Shown here: positions 48,436 to 62,942 of the stretch, piece after piece
Layout of the letters: every line of letters starts with the position of its first letter
Numbering within the stretch: position 1 is the stretch's first letter
Assembly: GCF_021155765.1 (NCBI RefSeq)
Contig: NC_060116.1
Location: 14,074,001 to 14,138,000 of the forward strand
Direction of reading: 5' to 3'
Source of the DNA: Diprion similis
Lineage: Eukaryota > Arthropoda > Insecta > Hymenoptera > Diprionidae
Length of the DNA stretch: 64,000 bases
Made by a program: the position numbers and the translations under genes
The notes under the pieces: generated by a model
Database searches by the model: none
The model's input: only the letters and a program-made list of their open reading frames with translations
What the model was told of the DNA's origin: nothing

Positions 48436-51400
48436 TTATGCAAGATGAAGTTGAAGAACTTCTTTACCCACTAGATTAATTAATTTTGCTTCTTGTGCAG
48501 AGTCTAGAGATAACGTGTTTATCAATTTGTATCCCATTTGACCAGCACCATCGATGCCATTGTTTGCAACATATGATATTACACTCTGCAATTAAAATCG
48601 TGTAATTAACTATAACGTAACCATCTAAATACATCAAATCAAATAGTTATGGTGTTTATAAAAATGTATCCTTGTGTGCAAATTCGCACAGTTGATCTAA
48701 TACTCATCATATCGGTACTTACGAAAGCTGCACTTGCATGACCATTTTCAAGACACGCATTTAAAATACTATCTAACTGCTCTTTCGAGAGTACTCCAGT
48801 ATAAATGCCCTGCTTCTCTATGAGATGTGCTAGTACAGTGAGCATTTTGTCAAAATATCCTCCACGGATTAACAAACCAGCCACATTTCCAAGCATTTCT
48901 GCATTCCATTTAATTACCGTCGAGTGGGCAGGTTTTTCACACTGTGAAATAGAAGTAGCAACATATTCTTGGATCGGAAAATAATTTATCTATCTAATAT
49001 CAGATTACCTCTATACGATTCCAAATATCCCAAGCAATGTCCGCATAATGCGTATTCCCGACCGAGTCAGAGGAGGGTTTGCAAGTCGTGTGCATAATGT
49101 TGAGTAAGTGAGTTATAAGATTCTCTCGTTGCGTGTGCTCAAACATCACCATATGCGACCATAATTGGGGAATCAAACTTTCCGCGACTGATGGACCAGC
49201 TATCTCGACAGCTAGTAATATTTCAGTCATCACATCTGGCTCCGGGATGTAAATATTCGGCACAACCGTATTGTACAATTCCATGAATGAGTCAATCGAC
49301 TCTGATCGTACCACTAATGTCAAGTATTGGCGAAAATATACACTTTCCTATAAAAGTGAATCAATGATTTTTTTCATCAAAGTTCAAAAGATGCTGCATT
49401 TTTACCAATTTAATAGAATGATCTTGTAATATGTTACATCAGTTACTGTAGAATCGATAACACAGGACCAAAAATTGAAGAGAAAAATTGCGGGGGATAA
49501 ATGGATGTCCCCTGTACATATTTTGGGATGCTGAATTCGAATCCGTTGAGCTTTTATTTCCAACACGACAGAATTTTCCTGCGATTGCACAAAACGTGCA
49601 AAAATGGATTTTTCTCAATTCTATCTTATTTGTAAAAAGTCTGACATGTCTACATCAATTAAATTCTCATTCCCCAAGCCCCCAAATCTAAAAACCCACA
49701 ATCTCTAACTTATGAATCTTGAAACCACAAACCCTAGACCTAAACCCATCAACCTCAAACCCACATCCAGAAAAATCCATTTTTACCACAAAAAATCCAT
49801 TTTTGGAGATAAAAGCTCAATGGATTCAAATTCAGCATCCCAAAATACGTATAGAAGACTAAGGATTTATCCCCTGCAAATTTTTTTTCAATTTGTGGTC
49901 CTGTGTAATCACTTAACTGTTGATTATCATTAATTTTGTAAGTGCAGTGGTGATATGTCAGAAATACGAAATTCAGTTGAAGTGAAAATATTTAATCATT
50001 TTGCAATTAGTCATTGACTCACCATATAATTATCACCAATCAAGTTGTAGTTCTTGCCAGTAAGTAGAAGTTTGTGTATCCTATGGCCTACATCAATATT
50101 GTTCAAGTGATTCTTAGCAACATCCATAGCTTTTAAAAAGAATAATATATCTTCAAAATCCGTAACTTCCAATTCTTTTCCCTCGAGTTTATCCAAAATG
50201 TCTATCAAAATTTCACTCTGTGGTCCACCTGTAAATGTCAACATCAGAAGAGTCAATTTTATTCTTAACTATCAGGAAGCTAAGACTTGTTTAATCTATT
50301 TAATTAGACGGTAATAACATGTTCTGTGAATCCTTAAATTTAATGCACAGCATTTATTAGTGCTTACTGTTGCGACAGAAAATAGTGAGTAAATAATAGT
50401 AAGTTCCAGGCGATGGCTCCACACCGGCATTTGTCATTTCTTTGTAAATAGAAAGAGCAACACTTCTTCCAGGCTCGGGGCATTGTACCGAGGCTGCAAG
50501 TTTTAAAGCGACATTGAAAGTTCCAATGTTTGGTCGAACGTTGTTTCGAGACATTACTTCCAGTATTTCTGTCATGAATTTAATTCTTTGAGTTCCAGCA
50601 TTGTTAGCAAATTGAACCAGTTTCAAGATGTTATTAAAACTTTGTATATGTATCGGCAATCCTTTGTTCAAACATTCTTCATATAAATGCCAGGCTTTGT
50701 CCACCTATAATGAAATTTCTTTCAATTAGATTATTCCACACAATTAATGAGGGATATGAAATGAAGTCAAGAAAATGCACCTTCAAGTACTTTGCAGTAC
50801 CACAAATCAAAGCATTGTAGGCTGTAGTTGCAGTTGCATTGTCTTCATTAGTTAATGATGTAAACAGTTCGTCCACTATGTCATTCGATCTGAAATAATA
50901 AGTGACGATATTTGTTTGAAATCAAAATCTTAGGTGCATGTGATTCTTTCTAAGTTGCTAATTGAATGACTAAATGATGTGAAAATTGAAAATTGTGGAT
51001 ATATCACTCACGCCCATTTAGGTCTTATTTGTTGTAAAGATCTTTTAAACCAACGTTCCTCTGGGAACTGATCGCTGGTGGGTTCTTCGTCGTTGCAGTA
51101 GCACAACAATTCTAACAAATCTTGTTTTGTCTTAAGACTAACACCATCCTTTTTTAACAATCGATATATGGTTATTGCATCGGATGGTTGTGCATGACGT
51201 ATTGCATCACGTAGTGTTTGTTCCGTTACTTTGCTGCTTTCATCATAAACTGCTCGTGGCAAAAAATCCTGTAATTACGTTGACGAAATATTATTGTTAA
51301 CATCTTTGAATCGGACCACCCAAATTCTAAAACAGCTGCGAGTTTCGTTTATATTTTACATCTTGTGAATTGATGTTTTATATGCATTATACGAAAACTT

Positions 51401-52141
51401 GGGCCCTAATAAATATTACTTTATATTCAATAAAATCTCAACAACCTTAATGATGGGATCAGCAGTTCTCTGTTCAAAAAGATCAGCATGCTCCTTTCTG
51501 ATCCATATAGCAGCCTTTCTTCCAGCTTCTTGAGACAAAGCATAAGCTCGTTTTGTTCTGTTCGATAATGGAATGAAATATGGATCATCGTGATATTTGT
51601 AGTGAGCTGCGGTCAGATCTTTTCCTACTGTGCTTGCAAGAGCCTCAAAAACAAACAGTAAAAGTAAGACATCTTTCAGAGATTCTCACTAAGCTTTAAT
51701 TTTTAAGAAATTATTATTTTCGAAGTGGAAAACTTTTGATGATTACCCGCAGAATATCAGTAGGACCTCGGTCTATTCTTTTTGGTATTTCAATGCTCTG
51801 AGTATTAGCCGCATCTCTGGTTGATTGGAGTCTCGCTAATAATTTCTGTGCTACTTTTCTGTAAAAATAAATTTCCACGTAATTATTGGGAAATGGTAAT
51901 AAAAAAACCTACTTATACTTTATGGGTGCATTAATGAGATAAATAATAACTCAATAAATAAAATCATCGATGAATAAATCGTTGCCGTTAAATTTGGTAA
52001 AAAGAACACAACTTTCCAGAGGTTATTGAACATACACGGGTTATTTAACATTCTCTGAATAAAAGTAGAGCTTTAATCGCCTAAAACCGAATTATTTAGA
52101 GCAAATTACCTGCTTCCCAGTCGTCCATTCAGGGTGAGCAT
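48436..52141 (-). CDS. PTCD3: PTCD3 (mS39), mitochondrial small-subunit PPR protein
   Basis: Pentatricopeptide-repeat protein of the mitochondrial ribosome small subunit, needed for mitochondrial translation; 652 aa against about 690 in vertebrates. Ten exons: 52110-52141, 51747-51858, 51446-51643, 51012-51268, 50781-50889, 50368-50704, 50023-50228, 49009-49347, 48723-48941 and 48436-48585; all GT-AG and in frame. The N-terminus is basic with no acidic residue before the DAANTQ segment, fitting import into mitochondria. The conserved segment IEIPKRIDRGPTDIL and the following YKYHDDPYFIP match PTCD3. Helical PPR-type repeats fill the centre, for example TAYNALICG, QSFNNILKL and GTFNVALKL. The ATG exon is only 32 nt long. 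Intron 7 contains a fold-back element. Confidence 0.92.
49461..49905. mobile_element. fold-back element in PTCD3 intron 7
   Basis: Arms of about 103 bp (49461-49563 and 49803-49905) are reverse complements with moderate divergence. They begin CACAGGACCA and end with the complementary TGGTCCTGTG, around a loop of about 240 bp. The loop has further short direct and inverted repeats (AAAATCCATTTTT units). No transposase frame. Flanking similarity extends a little beyond the arms, so exact ends and target duplication are unclear. Probably a MITE-like insertion. Confidence 0.65.
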
Positions 52142-55100
52142 ATTTATTCACGAAAATATGAAATTGTCATAAATCGCTGGAAAATGAAACCTCACATGTA
52201 TAAATTGCTCGCACTTTCGGTGCGGCGAGGAAATTCGTGGTGCGGTAAGTAAGCGGTTCAAGTGATAGACTTATACAGCTACGAATTATGCTCAACAGAA
52301 TAATTTGTCTTCTTCGGTAAGGCAGACTTCTCCCTCGATAATCACGCCGTTGTAACAGCAGGGATCTTACTTACCGGCTGCAATGCCAATTGCATACTCA
52401 TAGGCTTAATTCGAATGGTTCATCGATGCCACGATAACGCGAAAGAGCTCACCTCGACGAATGTATTTGCTTATGTATTTTGTTATTTCATCTCTCAACT
52501 GCAGGTTGTTAAATGCATGATCACATTATTTTTCTTCTACTCTTAAAGTCCAGGGTGTCGGTTAAATTTCTCGTAAGCACGAAGCTATGATTCGAAACTC
52601 AATTTTTCTAAGAATCTTTTGGATGTAAAAAAAAAGAACACACGGTTTATGAATAATTCTACTCTCTTCTATCCTGGAAACGTCTTCGAGAATGACATAA
52701 TATCGCAGTGAAAACTTGTCGAAAGGTGTCATGCGCGGTAAATGAGTTTGTTTATACTCCACGTGCTGTAGAAATGTATAGGAACCTATTGTCTAAATCC
52801 AGTATCGCAGTCGGCTTTTAATATACGAACTAATGTACGTGTTCAATACGCACCTAGGAAGAGAAAAAATATGTCAAGGAATTTGAAATGACCGTTACCT
52901 ACTGCATCTGATTGACCGACCACCCGGTGTCTCATTGTTATGCGCCGTTTTTCAGATAAATCTATACATTCAATTCGTATAACATGAATCCAGGCCCGAT
53001 ACTCTCAGTCGGGAATTAAGAAATGCAAAAAAAGAAAAGAGAGATGTGATTCAATCGTGAGATTTGTGGAGAAAAGTATTGGAACTGCTTGGACTTGGTA
53101 TACATAACTACATTATAGGTGTGGTGTATATAGTTTTTATGATAGGCGACACAACGCAGCTGGAGAGCAAACTTATGGATTTATTTCTTTCGGTTAATTT
53201 ATTGTTTTGCATATGAATGGTAGTTGTATATACCTAATGGTGAACCCTTTGCTATAATATAAAGAATTGAATAAAGTTTATAAGGAAACCAAAACCAGTC
53301 CCTGCAGACGCGAGCGTGTAGTAAGGAGCCAGGTGTTTTTATTTTATATGTACCGTGAGACTCTTTAAGGGGATGTCTAGATGGATGCTCGGTCGTGTAT
53401 TATGTATGTGTATGCACCAGGAGTCTGTACCAACGTGTATTATACATATACACGTGTGAATCCTTCGCGAATGAATGGAAAACAGGATCCAATTTCTATG
53501 GAGCAACTATTTTTATTGTGTTTTCTTATTCAATCGAACGCAACGTATTATTCTTTCCTTCAAGTTTTTTTTCCTTCCATCATGTTTTTTTCTTCTTCAC
53601 TATTATCCGTTATTTATGTACACAGCATATTATAATATATACATCTCACACGTACACACAGTTGAATCGAATTATAATATTTTCTTACTGCGGTACGTTC
53701 ACATAATGGTGTAATATACTTATATACCACATATATATACATAGGATATCGTAAGAAGAGTTCGCATCGAATGCTCGGTGACAAACGATGGTTTCTTTGT
53801 AACTGATAACCGTCATGGGAAACCTATTCAAAAGAAGGGACCAACAAGAGCTTTGATACACTTTCACACGTTCTTTATTCAAGCCTGCACCCAAAACACA
53901 ACTTATGAGCGAAAAAAAGAAACATATTATTCTTTCGTGTAGAAAATGTCTTACATAGGTATTGTATGTACATAAATTTTTTCATTTGCACTATATCCTA
54001 TAGAGTATAGACGAACGGTACTGCAATATAAATATACCTAGTAATCGTAGTCATGTACAGAGTCTGATCGACTGAAAAGTCAGTATTTGCAGATTTGAAT
54101 ACCTCCTATCGATACAATCTCGAAATTTAAATATATGACCCATTTCCAGTTGAGACTATGTCGGGCGTATTCACAGATACGAGAAATTTAAACAATACGT
54201 GCCAGACATACATCACGTACATTTTTCTCTTTTTTTTTCATTTTCTCTTAATTTTTTTATTTTTTTATGTTCTATCAATCAATATACGTTCATCGACTCT
54301 GTATTGTATTTCAATTCAGAGCATTTATCACTGAACATTACTACTGCCTTGAGTGATATGAATCATCTTCGTTAATGAGTTCTGAAGACATTGCGACAAC
54401 CCAGCAGGCCGGGACGAGTGCAATTTGATTTAACCATACAAATAATGCCCACATCCCTGCCTACTTGACTGTCACTCGTACGTAATTCCTTACAGACGCG
54501 GCGTAAATATTTTACGCGTAAATCCGTTGTCGATTTTATTGTTAGTCTAACAATATCTCCCGCATGCCACTGCGAGTGATCGAGTGCAGATATTGGTTGC
54601 ATTCCGATAGGCCGGGACAAGTGCAATATTAGAGAAATAAGTGTACGAAACATTGACACAAATCTCGACCTATCTTTTATGCAATTACGGAGTTCAGAGT
54701 TCAACGATGATCACCTACGCGTATTTTTTATACGTTGCGTATGCAATATTGGACTGCGGGGACCCAGGCCGAAGAAAATGCGATTAATCCTCCTGACTTA
54801 GAATAATTCACATATTCACGTCTCTCCAATGTGGTCTTAACATTTTGTTTCCAAATTAGAGAGTTTTATATTTCAATAACAGATCTCGTTCAACGCGATT
54901 GCGCACTAAGATATATTAGAAAGAGACGGACTTCCTTTTGCAGATAAAGAACGAACGACGTGCTGCGTCGTTTATGGTGAAGCCACGCTACGCGTCTCGA
55001 AAAAAACGGTGAAAAAAGGTTTACAGAAGAGTCGGCTTCTCAGAGACGATACAAATTATTGCAATAAATTACACTGACAAATGCTGTTACCACACTAAAT

Positions 55101-58100
55101 ATACTGCATAATTCAACAGCGACGTCGAATGATTTCTGATTCTTAGTGAGATAAAATTCGAAAAATGTGAAACACCAACGACGCAATTTTTTCCGTGGAA
55201 CGTTCCACCGTTCTTTCTATTTTTATTTGTAATTCATTTTCCCAATTTCCCGTTTTAATTCTCTTAGGTGCTACTTATCTCAGCGAACGCTGTAACGTAT
55301 AATCCACAACCACTATATGCACAGAAACGTTTTTTTTTGTCTTTCTCTTCTTGTTCACTGATATCTTGTGTACGATTATATTTTTATCTCGTACTTCCGT
55401 TGGTCCTGGAGAGTGCTAACGTGCGAAGCTGCATCCGTAGAACCCGCACGGCTGACGACTGCTAGCGAACTGATGCCAATGGCCAGGTGCCCGGGCCCTT
55501 TATTTCTTTTGGGCCCAACTGTATTTACCATGTACTATATACCCGGCCCGTGGTGTAAAAAGGTGGGAGAACTTATTCTTTTTTAACAGCCAAGGACCTG
55601 GTAGGACCCAAAGGACCCAAAGAATCTCTTCTTTTCTTTTCATACGGTCTTATTTCTTTGTTGCGCTCCGAGCCCGCCAAAAATTATATCAGCTGTCCTG
55701 AATTTCATCCTGTATACTTTTTTGTATCTCTTTCTCTCTTTCTTTCTCGTTCTCTGCGTAAATATGTGTACGTTCATGCGGTGGTAATTCGTGTATGTAT
55801 GCTCACAGCTTCGCTTCTAACTGCAGCTGAAATTTTTTCAGCCCAAGCTTATACAGATCGCATTCGAAACCAGAGCGTAATACAATGATGATGGATCATT
55901 GAATATTCTTTATTTCGCGAACTCAGCTAAGGAGGGTGACGAAAATATGCGTTGAAAAATTCAAATCTCTTAGATTATCGTTCTCAGATTTTTTAAATTC
56001 GTATTTTTTTATTCACTTACTGAAAATCTGGCTGTTGCGATTCGGGAATGATCTGAGAAACGTTTCAGCGTCTACCAAGTGCATATCCGTTAAAATTTAA
56101 CGTATGAATCGATTAGTGTTGACCGTTTTCTCACGTCATCAAGTGGGTTCACATATTAGTGTACATGGTTGATGTATAAACGGTGCAGCTTGGCATGTAA
56201 TTATTTCCGAGTTTACTTCACCTCAATTTCTTTTATTTTCCTCATAACAAATTCGTGGTTGCCAAGTTTATTTCACCAACAGTTTGAACTTGCTCTCGCT
56301 ACAGTTGATTATTCTACACCTTGTCATCGTGTATGCGTATACCTCCAATGTATCGCAATCTAACGCACGAATGAGCAATGTATCAGAGAACCACCACCTG
56401 GTTCTCAATGAAATCTCGAATGTTCGTGACCACTTTTATTATAGCCGTTGTAGCATGCAAGTTATTCAGTTGGAATTATATTTTTTCAGTGAGCCTCATT
56501 GCTCGACGAATATATGTAGGTGTATGTTTGTTAACACTTCATGATATACTTTTTTCAGGCGATTACTGCTCCTCTGTATCAAAATATATAAAATAATGAT
56601 CAGGGTACAATAAAGGGTAAAATTTTTAGCCAAGACTTGCAGCGTGCCAACCTATCAGACGAATATTTATAATTTAAATGGCTCCAAAACAATTTTTTAA
56701 ATTTCTTGTTTTCAGGATTGATGTTTGACATATAATACATAACATATTTCATTTTTTCGCTTTATAATATGGACAATTTTCTCCGAAGTATGTAATGATA
56801 ATCACCGAACGAGGTAACACAAACAGATTTACATTTAATCCTGCAATCTGAATAGTAAGTATATTAGGACTCTTACTTATATAATATGTTTCTATTTTTT
56901 AATATTTAGCACCACCAACTTGTCCAACAAGTCCTATCGCTATTTAATTAGTGCAATTGATTGATCTTCAGTCTGTGGTTTCGATTTCACAGACCATTTT
57001 TAGAGATTTCGCTATTAGTCTTGAAATTTCGTCTGAGATCTTCAGTTTTCATCAGATTTCGGTCGAAAGGACAATATTTCTTAATAAGAAAACAAGTTTT
57101 CTTTTCTATTTGAACGGACTCTAATTTCTTTCGATACAAAGAAATTTCTCTATACTTGGCAACGCTGAAGACTTGTAGTCAATATATAGGTAGGTATACC
57201 TAATTTTCTGATGCTTGCGTGTCACCAGTCGTAAGCCAATTAGTTTGAAATACGATTATATAGGTATAATTTCGTTATATGCATATATGTGTATAAATAC
57301 GAATACGTATATATTCTGCTACCTGCTCAGTCCATCGCAGTAAAATTTCCCGAAATTTGAATGTACCTAGAGAAACTTGTCAGTGCGGCATAGAGCGATG
57401 TTTCAAGTACAAGAACGCGGCAATATTTCTGACCATTTCGGATTAAAATTCACAGCTAATCCGATTTTGTTCCCATCGTTGGATTTCCGTTACTGAAACG
57501 AACCCAAGTCTCTGCCTATAAATCCTTAGCTCAATTTCAAATCATGGGAAGAAAAATGAAACACATACAAGTTTTGACATTGTTCGAAATCTTCACTCGA
57601 AGGCCACGCGTTAATTGTGATTGCGAGTGGATTCGGATTCCGGTTGAATATCAAAATAATTGGCGAAACTCTTTCTGCAAATATAAAGGTGTAAGAATAT
57701 CGATTGAGAACCACTTCGAGGAGGACAGCTGCAGCGTACGCTGCCCAGAGCATCTGCTGTCGGGTGGGCACGCGCTTATGTCTTCCCTTATTTCGAACTT
57801 TATGTTTCATTCTCTCTCCTCTCTCCTCTCCTTTTCTATCTTTCTCTCCTTTTCGGTCACTTTAGCCGCTTTTCATCGAATCGTTCCCTTTAAAAGCACC
57901 CTTACGGCTGCAGGCGCAGCCTAGACCCTATACTAGGTATATACCCGGTGTGTAATACCCGTGCACCCGTAGCCGAGGACTTTGTACTTTTACGCAGCCG
58001 GCTGCGTAGACCGAAAATTCTCTTTGTCCCATTGTCGGAATTTCTTCCGACGAGCTAACATTTCCAAGAAAACTTCCAGTGTTATACCTACTTGTAAGCT

Positions 58101-60762
58101 GCACGACGGTGAAAATTTACGCCGTACACCCGCAGTACCTGAATCCGTGCCGCGAAATATACATTATACGAATGAATATTCCACGCAAGCGAATATTATA
58201 TTTTCACGCCGGTATCTATTTCTAGCGTTTGTTTCATACAGGAATCCCCGAAATTCGTGAGTGTTATTCGACACTTTCAAACCGGACACCTCAGACACGC
58301 AGTTATAGTCATATTCGAGCTTCACCGCGATTCCGGCGTACTTCCGTTCGAACGCTGAAAACACATGTTTGCATCCATCACGTGACGAGGGGGTGAAAGT
58401 TACGTCTTCTTCCCCTTTAGTGATCACCTCGTTCCTATCCACATACGCATAACGCAATTGCCAAAGAAATGTATAAACATTTTTTTCGCCAGTCGAAATG
58501 CCTCACCGTCTTAATTTTGCGTCACTTATTCGCTTGGAAAAACTTTTTTCATGAGTTTTAGCCATCAACGACGATCTCTGATTGTCTAATTGTTTATATC
58601 CATCCTTGTAATCGAATGAAATCAGGGTGGATTTTGGTCTGCTGAAGCGCTGTTTACTACCGGTCAAATGGATGCTCCAACGCGATAGTTGTGCCTGCGT
58701 TTTGGAGCAGGTGGCACAAGGCCCATCGCCTGTATATCGTATTTAAAATTTAACCAAGGGACCATCGCTTGCCATCTGGGCCTTAGGACGACGTTAGCTA
58801 TACATGCGGTACGTTGAATCGGTTTCGACAGCGCGGTTGCTTCTATTCGTAGTGTATTATGTTATATGTTTAGGTATATTGCGATTGTTTTTCCACTTGA
58901 AAAATGTTATACGTGAAAAGGTATTCGACAAATTAAACAAAAAAATAAACACAACGAACTGTCTATAACTGTGTTTTACTCCGGAAAACACTTTCTGTAC
59001 TTTTATACCCATATTTTCTCCGAATTATAACTCATACTACACACTCGACTAAGTCGAGTTTACAGTAGAATTTAATAACGATGGACCGCTTTAAAACTAT
59101 CAGAAAACCGAATTAGTAACATGCCAACCAACTGAGATACCCAAAGTTTTCGAACCGAAATAAAATGATTAACAATCTTGGGGAGGGTATAATATTATGG
59201 ACTCGATATAGGGTAAAATTTTTCACGTCTGGATCATTGAAAAACACCTTGATTTCATATCTACGCGTATACGTATTATAACGTGATTCAGAATGAGTAC
59301 ATCTGTATTTGCATAAAGGCCGTAATCTGAATCGTGAATTGCAGTAGCTGGTAGCAGCTCCTCGTCGTTATCGTTTAGACGGGTTAGCCGCGAGGATGAG
59401 AATCAATTTGAAAAGATCTTTGTTCAACGAGGAAGTGAACCTGAATAAATGATGTGTATGTTGAACGGTACCGGAAGCAGGCATACATAATGCCTTTAGG
59501 GTGCGCCTGCTCGAGCTATTTCTCGCTTCACTGGCAAATAAAAACAATAATAAAGCATAACTTGGCAAAGGACGTATTTTATAATTATATTACGTGATAT
59601 CGCGATCGAAATTGCAAATTTACGATTAAAATCTATGCCTTAAATTGCATTTGCTTAAAATTATATGATTTTCTATAAACAATTATGTGCATTAAAGTGA
59701 AAGGCATTAATGAATATTATTGTACGTAGTATGAAGAGTAGTCAACGTATACGGCATGAGTAACAACTTTCAAAAATAACCCGGGTCAAGCGATAAGGAA
59801 AATCAATATCCACAAATAGAAAATACGTATCGATAAAGTCTAAATGACCGTCTATGTATCCGTATATTATCCGTAATTAATGCATTTTACGGATATTATA
59901 CGTATTTTAGACGGTCATTTAGGCTTTGACATCTATACGTGAGTTTTATCTGGGTATGTAGTTGAATTTGATAAATCCTGACTCTTTTTTATCTTGGAAA
60001 TCACAGAATTAAATAGAAGCCCTTCAACGTCGAATTACGTGCTTACGTGTTACGGATTACCGGTTTTAAAAGGCACCGGACTTTCGCGTCGTTGGCTCAG
60101 CCAATCAGAGCCATCTTTCTTCTTGACGCGATATTTTCCTTAATCAAAAGCGAGCTCGCGTTCTGATAAAGCCCTTTAGTTCGTGCTTCGTGGTTTGTTA
60201 AAAAATACGCCCGACTGCCATCTGACAGTTGTCAAATTTGCAATCATGAAGAAGAATAGGTTAGGACTTTCTCTCTTGACATTAACAACAGGTTTTCGTC
60301 GGGCAACCTCATGTGACGTGGAGGTGCCCTCGATAGAAAGTATTTCACTTAGTATCATTTTTCACTGTGAAATGGTTAGTTAGTTGCGGACCACAAAGCC
60401 GGAAACGTGACGATCGGCATGCCGCACATTTTTTGTACAACCCTACTTGGTCATTGAGATAAGGCTATCATTTTTATCCTCAAGTACCGCAATCAGAGTG
60501 TAGATCGTTGAATTAGTTTTTAATCGGTTTTACTTTATTTTATCATTTCGATCATTCTTCGTACAATTCACGGCAATCAAACGTAGTTGGAAATTCGTCA
60601 AACTTAAGGTGCGGTCGAAAATCGTCTTCCCAGTTTACATTGTAAACAAAACTCAAGAAATCACATCGTATCTAGCCATAAGAATTCTATTTTTAAAACT
60701 CGCGTCAACTAACTGGCTCGCTGAAGTAATTTTTAACCATAAAACATAAAACCTTCATCAAA
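52142..60762. other. gene-free spacer PTCD3 to MFSD10
   Basis: About 8.6 kb with only short frames. The longest with an ATG (57544-57924, 126 codons, +) has a hydrophobic C-terminal half, but no domain, splice support or family resemblance I recognise. AT-rich, few microsatellites. The one structured item is the hairpin at 59835-59927. The right end should hold the MFSD10 promoter and the left end the PTCD3 promoter. Confidence 0.5.
59835..59927. repeat. near-perfect inverted repeat (hairpin)
   Basis: Arms 59835-59876 and 59887-59927 are reverse complements over about 41 bp with few mismatches, around a 10-nt loop that is itself close to palindromic (TTAATGCATT). Weaker complementarity continues about 25 bp outward on both sides. 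It is too regular for chance. It could be a very small fold-back transposon remnant or a transcribed hairpin; nothing indicates which. Confidence 0.75.
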
Positions 60763-62942
60763 ATGAAGCCGGATAACAATTTCAATGTTAAGAGTACAAA
60801 TGAGAATGAAGAGAATACCAAAGTCGTACGTGTTGTTTTCGTCTCGTTGCTACTCGATCTCCTCGCATTCACCATGATCCTGCCGTTACTGCCTGCTCTA
60901 CTGGATCACTATGAGCAGAATGACAATAACCAAGGGCTGTACTCGAATATATTGAGTTACGTGCAAAGGGTTCAAGTGTATCTCAAGGTACCGGCAAGAT
61001 TCAACTCTGTCTTGTTCGGAGGTAAGGTGTTACCGTCTCTAAAGTGCATCTGAGACTTTTAAATTTGCTACAACGCATATATTGAAGAAAATATGCATTA
61101 AACAGTTTTTAAAACTTCATTTTATTTTTCCAGGTTTCTTGGGATCCATGTATTCATTTCTACAATTTTTATCCTCACCAATCGTTGGGGCTTTATCCGA
61201 TGTTTATGGACGTAGACCATTAATGCTATTATGTCTGATTGGTATCGCAGTTTCCTATCTTTTATGGGCATTATCCCATAACTTCGCCATATTCGTCTTT
61301 GCCAGATTTATCGGGGGTCTTAGCAAGGGTAATGTTAGCTTGTCCATGGCAATTATTAGCGATGTCACTTCGCCAAAATCCAGAGGAAAGGCCATGGTAA
61401 GTAACTACACTAATTTTTATCAATTCAAGATTATTGCACATTGAGTATAACGCTTTGGTCGTAAAATATCAAGTGTACAACCTTTTTATGCAATCTCTAA
61501 TAAATCAAGAGTGATTCAGTGAAATAAAAATTAAGATAATATTCTAAATACTTAATTAACCATTCTCCATCATTTTCAGGCACTGGTGGGAATTGCTTTT
61601 TCAGTAGGTTTTGTTATCGGTCCAATGATAGGTGCCACATTTGCTCGTTTATCTACTGGACACAGAGAGGGACAATGGTACGCAATACCTGCATTGTTCG
61701 CCCTCTTCTTAGCCCTCAGCGATTTGCTTTATGTTGTATGTAACTTGAAAGAAAGTTTACCAGCAAAATACAGAGCGAAATCTCTTGCTATGGGAATATC
61801 AGAAGCATTAGCTTACATCAACCCTGTTGACTTGTTCCAATTCAACGGAATATCTGGCTTGTCTTCACAAGGTAAACACATAAACTCCTACTGCCTGATG
61901 TAAGAATATTTTTTCATTATTGTAGGTATTTAAATTTGATGAAGTATATATTCTAATTAATTTTCATGCAGTTTCATAAATAACTGGGCTTTACAACGGA
62001 TTAAATTTTTTACATCGATCTTGTTCAGAATTACAGAGTCTTCGAAGGCTGGGTCGATCATACTTTCTGTACCTGTTCGTCTACAGTGGGCTGGAATTTA
62101 CGTTAACATTTTTAACACATCATTTACTTGGATTCACTAGCATGCAGCAAGGTTGGATGTTCCTAGGGATTGGTTTGACTATGGCGATTTTACAAGGGGG
62201 TTGGGTGCGCAGAATCCCTGCTCACAAAACGAAATCCATCGCTGAATTAGTGCGTAGAATCTTATCATCTATTCTTCCTAATTATTAGATGCTTGATGTG
62301 TCGTATAATAATAGAATGTGCATGAAGGGGGCAAAATAGGTTTTTTATGCTGAACATAAGTTTGTAATATAAAAGTCACATTTTTGTTCTAGGGCTTATG
62401 GTTGGTTATCCCATCCTTTGTTTGCATTGGCATAGCTAGAGGCACTGCAATGCTGTACTTTGGAGTATTCTTATTCGCAGTTTGTAAGTTTTAATGAACA
62501 CAAATGCATGATTGTTCACCACAAAGTATATTTTCCTTCAGTTATAAGCCAATTAATATTCGTATACCTGAAAACTATAAAGAGAAGTTGATGATTTCAT
62601 CCGTAATATTCTAGCAACAGCCATGGTGGTAACCTGCATGATGACTCTGGTGACAAGACTGGGACCAGATAGTCAAAAGGGTTCGATAACTGGCATATTC
62701 CGTTCACTAGGAGCACTTGCCCGAGCCTGTGGTCCCATAGTGACTTCTATCGGTAACTGATAGAAAATTTATCATTAAATTCATATATTAAGGTATACAA
62801 GATACATCATGACTATGTGAAATACACTGACATCTAAATCGTTTCAGCATTCTGGAGCATTGGTAGTACCACCACATATCTAACCGGCGCACTGGCTCTG
62901 GTCGTTCCACCACTTATACTTCGGTACACTGAAACGTCCTAA
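60763..62942 (+). CDS. rtet: MFSD10-like major facilitator (rtet homologue)
   Basis: Membrane transporter of the major facilitator superfamily, 452 aa. Seven exons: 60763-61021, 61134-61396, 61580-61871, 62029-62249, 62393-62483, 62615-62752 and 62848-62942; GT-AG, frame closes. About 12 hydrophobic helices. The first (VVFVSLLLDLLAFTMILPLL) follows a 20-residue polar N-terminus. The MFS signature between helices 2 and 3 is present as GALSDVYGRRP. It matches animal MFSD10 (tetracycline-transporter-like; Drosophila rtet) in order and length. Vertebrate MFSD10 has been linked to organic-anion efflux; the insect substrate is not established. It stands alone with no same-strand neighbour nearby. 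Confidence 0.93.

Noticed and set aside
47175-52141. Idea that the CHK kinase-like gene and PTCD3 form a co-transcribed unit
   Set aside because: A spacer of about 600 bp with a plausible poly(A) signal and room for a promoter separates them; same-strand order alone is weak evidence.
57544-57924. 126-codon ATG frame on the + strand
   Set aside because: No domain, no splice partners, and the C-terminal half is a translation of a CT-rich tract. Cannot be supported as a gene.
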